11,520 nucleotides of DNA, taken from an uncultured Verrucomicrobiota bacterium. Lineage in GTDB: Bacteria; Verrucomicrobiota; Kiritimatiellia; RFP12; UBA1067. The position numbers and the translations under genes are program-made. The notes beneath the pieces are model-generated. The model searched no databases. It was not told the DNA's origin and was given only the letters and a program-made list of their open reading frames with translations. This document shows positions 7,399 through 11,520 of the stretch, in pieces; position 1 is the first letter of the stretch, and every line of letters begins with the position of its first letter. Where the stretch lies: positions 1 through 11,520 of the forward strand of contig CAMZDY010000033.1 of the NCBI GenBank assembly GCA_947305585.1. The letters run 5' to 3'.

Positions 7399-7795
7399 AC
7401 AGCATCCCGCACGCCACCGCATCGTAAAGTCCATCATGCCAAGTGCGCCCCGCCATTTCCGGTACGCAACCGAACGCCGCGCACAATGCGCCCAATTCGT
7501 AGCTTTCAAGCCCCGGATAGCGTTTTCGCGCGATTTTGAGCGTATCGGCCCAAGGGCCTAGCCGGGTGAGAGGCGCTAGGCGAGTAAGGATCGTCCTTTC
7601 GCACGCGAGGTTGTGCGCCACGAGCGTACGATCGCGCAACAAGCCGTATATCTCCTCCCACTTTTCAAGTACGTTCCCGTCCGCAAAACGCCAGTCGCGC
7701 GTTTCCGCCAACTTGCCGTCCAGGAACCTTGCCACCCCCAATTGCCAAGGCCGGCCTTCATCGTCCGTTTCGAAGTCTATCGCAACGAATTCCAT
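7382..7795 (-). CDS. Compact DEDDh 3'-5' exonuclease (DnaQ/RNase T superfamily)
   Basis: 137-residue exonuclease of the DnaQ-like fold, expected to remove nucleotides from DNA or RNA 3' ends with two metal ions. Exo I is AIDFET with Asp7 and Glu9. Exo II is AHNLACERTIL, in which Glu66 stands where the family normally has Asp. Asp84 lies in the DTLKIAR block. PGLESYELGALCAAFG fits the stretch before Exo III, which is His120-x4-Asp125 (HDGLYDA). It is shorter than usual (about 170 or more), mainly between Exo I and Exo II. The ATG at 7795 lies 19 bases inside the dihydropteroate synthase gene, and the end overlaps the transporter start by 17 bases, so all three are probably coupled. It could be a stand-alone proofreader, a nuclease for RNA or small oligonucleotides, or a weakened enzyme. 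Confidence 0.85.
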   Translation of the reverse strand: MEFVAIDFETDDEGRPWQLGVARFLDGKLAETRDWRFADGNVLEKWEEIYGLLRDRTLVAHNLACERTILTRLAPLTRLGPWADTLKIARKRYPGLESYELGALCAAFGCVPEMAGRTWHDGLYDAVACGMLYEKIA

Positions 7796-8478
7796 ACCTT
7801 CAAAGCCTGAACCGTCTCCTTCACGTCATGCACTCTCACCATGCTCGCCCCGTTCGCCGCGGCATACAGCGCAAGACCCAGATTCCCGCCCAGATTCTTG
7901 CCGGTCAGCTTTTCGCCCGTCAGCTTCTTGACGATCCGTTTTCTGCTTCCACCCACGAGCACCCGGCCGAACTTCGCCAATTCCTTGACGCTCCGCAGAA
8001 GTTCCACATCCTCTTCGCGCGTTGTTCCGAACCCTATCATCGGATCGAGGTAAACCCGCTCCAACACCCCTTCGAATCTCGAAATGTCGTCGCCCAATCT
8101 GAAAGGCGCCACCAACTCCACGTCCGGAAACCGCTTCAACAACTCCAGCATGGCCTCCACGCTTTCCGGCCGCACGCAATTGATCATCCCCACCCCGAGC
8201 TTGAGCGAGCTTTCCGCCGTTTCCGGATGGTACGTATCCACGCTCACAGGAGCGAAATCGATTCCTGTCACGACCGGTTCGAGTCGTCCCCACTCCTCTT
8301 CCCAGCCTACCGCTTCCGCCCCCGGGCGCGTACTTTCGCCGCCCAAATCGATGACATCCGCCCCCTCTTCCCGACAGTTCCGGGCCCTTCTCACCGCCTC
8401 TTCCGGTCGAAAATACTTGCCTCCGTCGGAAAACGAGTCCGGCGTGACGTTCACGATGGCCATTACTTTGCAGATCAT
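7777..8478 (-). CDS. folP: Dihydropteroate synthase, short divergent form
   Basis: Joins p-aminobenzoate to hydroxymethyl-dihydropterin diphosphate in cytoplasmic folate synthesis. The 233 residues form a TIM barrel with the standard landmarks: VNVTPDSFSDGG (10-20), GGESTRPGA (46-54), SVDTYHPE (79-86), DPMIGFG (Asp145), GGSRKR (Ser178-Lys180) and RVHDV (215-219). It is shorter than the usual 270-280. The IND motif reads INC (Cys101), and the stretch from there to DPMIGFG is 44 residues against about 89 in E. coli, so the MHMQG block is missing. A small in-frame repeat, LTGEK/LTGKN, follows the SRK motif. It starts two bases after the RNase HII stop; the ATG at 8463 is an alternative start. 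Family certain; normal activity is not. Confidence 0.87.
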   Translation of the reverse strand: MICKVMAIVNVTPDSFSDGGKYFRPEEAVRRARNCREEGADVIDLGGESTRPGAEAVGWEEEWGRLEPVVTGIDFAPVSVDTYHPETAESSLKLGVGMINCVRPESVEAMLELLKRFPDVELVAPFRLGDDISRFEGVLERVYLDPMIGFGTTREEDVELLRSVKELAKFGRVLVGGSRKRIVKKLTGEKLTGKNLGGNLGLALYAAANGASMVRVHDVKETVQALKVWNSLR

Positions 8479-8480
8479 GT

Positions 8481-9080
8481 CTATTTATCCAGTCTGAAAC
8501 TCATGCGATGCTCGGGACAAGGCCCCAGCCGCTTTAGCGCCTCATAATGCGCCTTGGTGGGATATCCCTTGTGTTTGGCGATGCCGTAGCCGGGATAGAG
8601 CCGCTCCAGCCGCAGACAGTCCGCATCTCGCGCGGTCTTGGCGAGGATGGATGCCGCCGCGATGAAAAGACTCTTCGCGTCGCCCTTGATGACGTTTTGC
8701 GAAGGATAGGGCAACGTCTTGACCGGCAATCCGTCCACCAGGATCTTCATCTCCCCCACGCCTTCGGCCGCCCGCCGCATGGCAAGGTGCGTCGCTTTGA
8801 GGATGTTAAGTTCGTCAATCTCCTTCGCGCTAGCGCTCGCCACGCACCATTTGCAAGCTGGCGTACGCTTGATAATTTCCGCCAGCTCTTCGCGTTTCTT
8901 GCCGGAAAGCTGTTTGGAATCGTTTATGCCCCGCCAAGCTCCCGCCAAGAGTTCGTCCGCGAGCGCGAGCGGCACGTGCACCGCCGCCGCGTACACTCCT
9001 CCGACCAAAGGACCTCGTCCCGCCTCGTCGATCCCCATCACCAAGTCGCCTTGGGCGTGTTCCAGTTCCAGGTCAACCAT
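8481..9080 (-). CDS. rnhB: Ribonuclease HII
   Basis: Cuts the RNA strand of RNA-DNA hybrids and removes single ribonucleotides left in DNA. The 199 residues are full length for the family and keep the four catalytic carboxylates: Asp18 and Glu19 in GIDEAGRGP, Asp116 in ILVDGLPV and Asp134 in KGDAKSLF. INDSKQLS, AAASILAKTARD and the C-terminal YGIAKHKGYPTKAHYEAL and GPCPEHRMSF also match. The ATG at 9080 follows the response regulator stop by six bases, and the next gene, folP, starts two bases after its stop. The ribosome site is weak (GCGGAAA), which suggests coupling to the gene before. Nothing odd is visible. Confidence 0.97.
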   Translation of the reverse strand: MVDLELEHAQGDLVMGIDEAGRGPLVGGVYAAAVHVPLALADELLAGAWRGINDSKQLSGKKREELAEIIKRTPACKWCVASASAKEIDELNILKATHLAMRRAAEGVGEMKILVDGLPVKTLPYPSQNVIKGDAKSLFIAAASILAKTARDADCLRLERLYPGYGIAKHKGYPTKAHYEALKRLGPCPEHRMSFRLDK

Positions 9081-9086
9081 TTTCCG

Positions 9087-9791
9087 CTACCGGTCGATGA
9101 TATAGCCGCGCATGCGCACGTTGCGGATGAGATCGCCCGCCCGTCCCAACTTGGTTTTGATCCGGCTCATGTGCACCTGCAGCGTGTGCGGATCCATCAC
9201 GAATCCGTGTCCGCGCAGTTCGTCGATCAACAGGTCGTAACCTACGCACTTGCCCCGGTTGCGGTAGATGATCTTGAGCATGTCGGCCTCGGTGGCCGTC
9301 AGCGGAACCTTTTCGCCTGGGATCCTGACGAGCAGCACCTCGGTGTCAATCTCCGCGTTGCCGATCATGAACACGGCCTCGCTACCTCTGCCGCCGTTCA
9401 ACAACTCGTCCACCCGCTTGATGTGACGGTCGAGAATAGACACGAACACGCCTTCGCCCATACCCGGCCCGCCAAGATCCGCCTTGCGGATGAAATCCAC
9501 CGCCCCCTGCTCGAACGCCCGCACCTGATCGATTTCGGAATCGCGGCAGGTAAGAAACACGATAGGCGTGATCTTGTCGCCTTTGCGGATTTCTCGGCAC
9601 GCCGCAAAGCCGTCCATCTTGGGCATCATAACGTCCATCACAATGAGGTCCGGCCGCGACTCCCGATAGACCTTGAGCGCCTCTTCGCCGTTGCGCGCCG
9701 TCAGCACCTCGAAACCGTTCGCCGACAACTGCACCTTGAGCCCGTCCCGAAGGCCCTTTTCGTCGTCTACCACCAATATCGTATTGCCCAT
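9087..9791 (-). CDS. OmpR-family response regulator, no partner kinase in view
   Basis: Two-component DNA-binding regulator of 234 residues. The receiver domain (1-110) has the acidic pocket Asp9-Asp10-Glu11, phospho-acceptor Asp53 (VMDVMMPKMDG), Thr81 and Lys103. The Pro that usually follows this Lys is Ala. A linker with a Gly-rich stretch (LGGPGMGEGV) leads to an OmpR/PhoB winged helix (about 145-232), with LTATEADMLKII, a recognition-helix region around HTLQVHMSRIKTKLG and a final wing RMRGYIID. I chose the ATG at 9791 because GGAAGGA lies eight bases upstream; a longer frame from 9824 would run into the chagasin gene. It starts four bases after that gene's stop. No histidine kinase lies in the window, so signal and targets are unknown. 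Confidence 0.92.
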   Translation of the reverse strand: MGNTILVVDDEKGLRDGLKVQLSANGFEVLTARNGEEALKVYRESRPDLIVMDVMMPKMDGFAACREIRKGDKITPIVFLTCRDSEIDQVRAFEQGAVDFIRKADLGGPGMGEGVFVSILDRHIKRVDELLNGGRGSEAVFMIGNAEIDTEVLLVRIPGEKVPLTATEADMLKIIYRNRGKCVGYDLLIDELRGHGFVMDPHTLQVHMSRIKTKLGRAGDLIRNVRMRGYIIDR

Positions 9792-9795
9792 CGCT

Positions 9796-10227
9796 TCAGT
9801 CCTTCCACGGCGCCACGTCGCCATCGCGCTTCCACAAAACGAACTTGATCGTTCGTGCCGGTCTATCCGGTTCCCAGGGACGCGCGTATTTCATCACAAC
9901 CGTAGCCGGTCCCACGAATCCCCGATGGATCCGGATCATCACCTCCGCCTTGCCCGGCGCGCCGCAACGAGCCTCTTCGTCCGGTCCCGGCTCGCATGGA
10001 ATGTGCCTGACATACGTTTCCACCAGTTCCCGGAAATCGTCCGACGCCACCGTCCATGAAAATCCGGTGGTGGTGTTCTCTTCCAGCTCCACCCAGAACC
10101 GGTCGCCGCTTTCGACCTCGATGAAGCGGTCCGAAACCGGCTCGCGTATGGTCATGCGGTCCATCCTACATCCCGCCAGCAGGAAGCAAAACGCGGTCAA
10201 CGCCATCACTGTCGCTTTTCGGTTCAT
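9796..10227 (-). CDS. Chagasin-family (I42) cysteine protease inhibitor lipoprotein
   Basis: 143-residue lipoprotein of the chagasin/amoebiasin type. Family members are small immunoglobulin-like folds that block papain-like (C1) cysteine proteases with three loops. A Sec/lipoprotein signal ends in the lipobox LLAGC (Cys20), so the product should be anchored in the cell envelope. The loops are recognisable: NTTTGF (51-56, family NPTTGF), a Gly-rich turn CGAPG (88-92) and RPWE (116-119). Two further Cys (78 and 88) could form a disulfide. The ATG at 10227 overlaps the thioesterase stop as ATGA, and the response regulator follows four bases after the stop. No papain-like protease lies in the window, so the target may be the cell's own envelope protease or one from a host or predator. 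The overlap with the thioesterase gene suggests shared expression rather than related function. Confidence 0.85.
   Translation of the reverse strand: MNRKATVMALTAFCFLLAGCRMDRMTIREPVSDRFIEVESGDRFWVELEENTTTGFSWTVASDDFRELVETYVRHIPCEPGPDEEARCGAPGKAEVMIRIHRGFVGPATVVMKYARPWEPDRPARTIKFVLWKRDGDVAPWKD
9800..9806 (-). promoter_or_regulatory. Ribosome binding site deciding the response regulator start
   Basis: GGAAGGA on the minus strand, eight bases before the ATG at 9791 and overlapping the last codons of the chagasin-family gene. It supports the start MGNTILVVDDE over the longer frame opening at 9824. Confidence 0.75.
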
Positions 10228-10631
10228 ATTTCCGTGGATGGCTGGAATAGGCTCAGGAAGTTTTCGGGCGGAGGAATGGGCCGGAGCGTCTTCACGTCCA
10301 CGAACACGTGCACGGTATGGCCCTTGGCGAGCAGCTTCTCCTCCCCCTGGCGGCGCACCTCGCAGGCGATCTTGCAGCGGACCCCCTTGGCCGCTTCCAC
10401 CCAGGCCGAAACCTCCAGAAGATCGTCGTAACGCGCTGGCGACTTGTAGTCCACCTCCGCATGCACCACCGGGAGCGCCCAGCCGTTCTCTTCGAACTCG
10501 CGATAGGTGTAGCCGGCCGCACGCATGAGTTCGTTGCGGGCGCGCTCGAACAGGGTGAGATAATTGCCGTAGTAGACCACTCCCATCTGGTCGGTGTCGG
10601 CATAGGGAACGCGATAGAGCATCTTGATCAT
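10224..10631 (-). CDS. YbgC/4HBT-like hotdog acyl-CoA thioesterase
   Basis: 135-residue single hotdog domain, expected to hydrolyse acyl-CoA (or acyl-ACP) thioesters in the cytoplasm. The active-site segment ADTDQMGVVYYGNY contains Asp14, equivalent to the catalytic Asp of YbgC, followed by the helix LFERARNELMRAAG. The strands around HAEVDYKSPARYDDLLEV and HTVHVFVD complete the fold. The ATG at 10631 is chosen because AAGGAG lies seven bases upstream; an ATG at 10649 adds only MLRRLH and would start upstream of that site. The stop overlaps the chagasin gene start as ATGA. YbgC sits with tol-pal genes in many proteobacteria, but no such genes are seen here. The acyl chain preference cannot be read from sequence. 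Confidence 0.9.
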   Translation of the reverse strand: MIKMLYRVPYADTDQMGVVYYGNYLTLFERARNELMRAAGYTYREFEENGWALPVVHAEVDYKSPARYDDLLEVSAWVEAAKGVRCKIACEVRRQGEEKLLAKGHTVHVFVDVKTLRPIPPPENFLSLFQPSTEI

Positions 10632-10638
10632 GTGCAAT

Positions 10639-10644
10639 CTCCTT
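10639..10644 (-). promoter_or_regulatory. Strong ribosome binding site for the thioesterase
   Basis: AAGGAG on the minus strand, seven bases before the ATG at 10631, in the 22-base gap after yggS. This is the widest gap in the window and the clearest Shine-Dalgarno site, and it fixes the thioesterase start. Confidence 0.8.
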
Positions 10645-10653
10645 AGCAAGGTT

Positions 10654-11388
10654 TCAGTCTACGACTTTACACACTTCGAACCCGGTATCGTCGCTCATGA
10701 CCTGGCGCTTCGCCTTGGGACGCGAACCGAAGAGAACGGTGCCCAGCCGGACAAACGTGGCGCCCTCCTCCACCGCCACCCCGTAGTCGCCACTCATACC
10801 CATCGAAAGTTCGGGGAGGTAGAGTCCGCTCACCTTGCGCATCTGGATCTGGAGTTCCTTGAGCCGACGGAAATACGGACGCGATGCTTCCGGATCCATA
10901 GAAAAAGGCGCCATCGTCATAAATCCCTGCACGTCAATGCGCGGACATTGCGCCATGGCGTGCTCAAGAACGAAAGGAACCTCTTCCGGCTTCATGCCAG
11001 ACTTGGACTTTTCGCCCGACACGTTAACCTCCAGCAGGATCTGAGGACAAAGCCCCATCTCCTCCGATACAGCCTCGATCTTATCCAGAAGTTTTGCGGA
11101 ATCGATGGAGTGGAAATAGTCGAACGTGGCGAGCGCATGACGCACCTTGTTCGTCTGCAGGTGGCCGATCAAATGCCACGAAAGCCGCGAATCGCACAAA
11201 GGCTTCTTCCACATCGCCTCCTGCACCTTGTTTTCGCCCACCGTCAGAAGTCCGGCCGATCTGGCTTCCTCCACCACTTCGGGTCCGTGCGTTTTGGTGA
11301 CGGCCACGATGCGCACTTCCGAACGGTCGCGTCCGCTTTTGGCGCACACCGCACCGATGACTTCTTCCACCTGTTCGAGTTCTTTCAT
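10654..11388 (-). CDS. yggS: YggS/PLPBP-family pyridoxal phosphate homeostasis protein
   Basis: 244-residue TIM-barrel protein that binds pyridoxal 5'-phosphate and balances the free vitamin B6 pool in the cytoplasm; it resembles the alanine racemase N-terminal domain but has no known enzyme activity. The PLP Lys is Lys32 in IVAVTKTHG. Other family blocks are VGENKVQEA, WHLIGHLQTNKVR, HSIDSAKLL, LLEVNVSGEKSKSGM, QGFMTMAPF and LSMGMSGDYGVAVEEGATFVRLGTVLFG. The start is the ATG at 11388 (MKELEQVEEV). A longer frame from 11514 would add 42 Arg/Gly/Pro-rich residues that overlap a small gene in another frame. The ATG overlaps that small gene's stop as ATGA, so translation is probably coupled. Length and motifs are normal. 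Confidence 0.95.
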   Translation of the reverse strand: MKELEQVEEVIGAVCAKSGRDRSEVRIVAVTKTHGPEVVEEARSAGLLTVGENKVQEAMWKKPLCDSRLSWHLIGHLQTNKVRHALATFDYFHSIDSAKLLDKIEAVSEEMGLCPQILLEVNVSGEKSKSGMKPEEVPFVLEHAMAQCPRIDVQGFMTMAPFSMDPEASRPYFRRLKELQIQMRKVSGLYLPELSMGMSGDYGVAVEEGATFVRLGTVLFGSRPKAKRQVMSDDTGFEVCKVVD

Positions 11389-11510
11389 ACCATCGCACTT
11401 TCCACGTCCACGCCCTGAGCCAAAGCGAGGAGCATTCCGTAATTGACGGTGGGGATTCCAAGGACCCCGGCCGCTTCGAGACGCGCGAGCACTTCGCGAC
11501 GGGTGAGCAT
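11385..11510 (-). CDS. Small 41-residue protein coupled to yggS, unknown
   Basis: An open frame of 41 residues beginning MLTRREVLARLEAAGVLG and ending in DVESAMV. Its ATG at 11510 has GGAGG four bases upstream, and its TGA overlaps the yggS ATG as ATGA. The peptide looks like two amphipathic helices (TRREVLARLEAAG and MLLALAQGVDVESA) joined by a turn with Pro. It has no Cys, no signal peptide and no membrane segment. I do not recognise it. The spacing and overlap favour a real small gene, but the frame is open to the window edge just upstream, so it may be the last part of a longer gene. A small DNA-binding or regulatory protein is a guess I cannot support. Confidence 0.5.
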   Translation of the reverse strand: MLTRREVLARLEAAGVLGIPTVNYGMLLALAQGVDVESAMV

Positions 11511-11514
11511 GCAA

Positions 11515-11519
11515 CCTCC
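11515..11519 (-). promoter_or_regulatory. Ribosome binding site for the small gene before yggS
   Basis: GGAGG on the minus strand, four bases before the ATG at 11510. The spacing is slightly short but the match is full. It supports a start here, though an open frame still runs off the window edge. Confidence 0.5.
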
Positions 11520-11520
11520 A

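Noticed and set aside
7399..7509. Upstream start at 7509 for the transporter fusion
   Set aside because: Adds 37 residues with no transporter likeness that come from exonuclease DNA read in another frame; the ATG at 7398 begins the family sequence.
7898..7935. Short tandem repeat within folP
   Set aside because: Only a two-unit LTG-Lys repeat in the protein, with imperfect DNA; too small to call a repeat element.
9792..9824. Upstream start at 9824 for the response regulator
   Set aside because: Would overlap the chagasin gene end and ignore the good ribosome site serving the ATG at 9791.
8547..9848. A 433-residue plus-strand frame
   Set aside because: Antisense to rnhB and the response regulator, both certain.
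10624..11418. A 264-residue plus-strand frame
   Set aside because: Antisense to yggS, with His- and Arg-rich composition and no domain.
11389..11514. Upstream start at 11514 for yggS
   Set aside because: The added 42 residues are Arg/Gly/Pro-rich and overlap the small gene in a different frame; the family begins at 11388.

Overview
All thirteen genes I can support lie on the minus strand. They run without a break from the right edge to the left edge, with no gap above 22 bases, and several neighbours overlap by 4, 17 or 19 bases. The window is therefore best read as the inside of one long transcription unit. I see no RNA genes, CRISPR array, insertion sequence, terminator or attachment site, and no stretch over 300 bases lacks a gene. 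Base composition is GC-rich throughout except for one sharp AT-rich patch at 6370-6462. The host is a diderm bacterium: there is a lipoprotein signal, and large Sec-exported transglutaminase-like proteins suit a periplasm. Animal-type UDP-glucose dehydrogenase, tandem DUF3857 modules and a chagasin-type inhibitor together suggest the Verrucomicrobiota/Kiritimatiellota/Lentisphaerota (PVC) area. That placement is inference and not secure.

Layout in the direction of transcription (right to left). 11510-10224: an unrecognised 41-residue small protein, the PLP-homeostasis protein YggS and a YbgC-like hotdog thioesterase. 10227-9087: a chagasin-family (I42) lipoprotein and an orphan OmpR-type response regulator. 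9080-7382: ribonuclease HII, a short divergent dihydropteroate synthase and a compact DEDDh exonuclease. 7398-2722: a two-half CHR (chromate) transporter whose frame runs with no stop into a DUF3857/transglutaminase-like protein made of two tandem modules. 2725-1: a GT2 glycosyltransferase, an animal-type UDP-glucose 6-dehydrogenase and the start of a membrane-anchored metallophosphoesterase, which could form a small cell-surface glycan group.

The most unusual point is the join at about 6310-6470. There the last transmembrane helix of the transporter is also a credible signal peptide for the DUF3857 protein. It is followed by a credible signal peptidase site and preceded by a consensus-like sigma70 promoter (TTGCAA, 17 bases, TATAAT) lying inside the transporter's reading frame. 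The second transglutaminase copy has lost its catalytic Cys and His (now Arg and Gln), and no Asp is evident at the third position, while the first keeps the full triad. Otherwise the window mixes housekeeping and surface genes, and I see no complete new defence or metabolic system.
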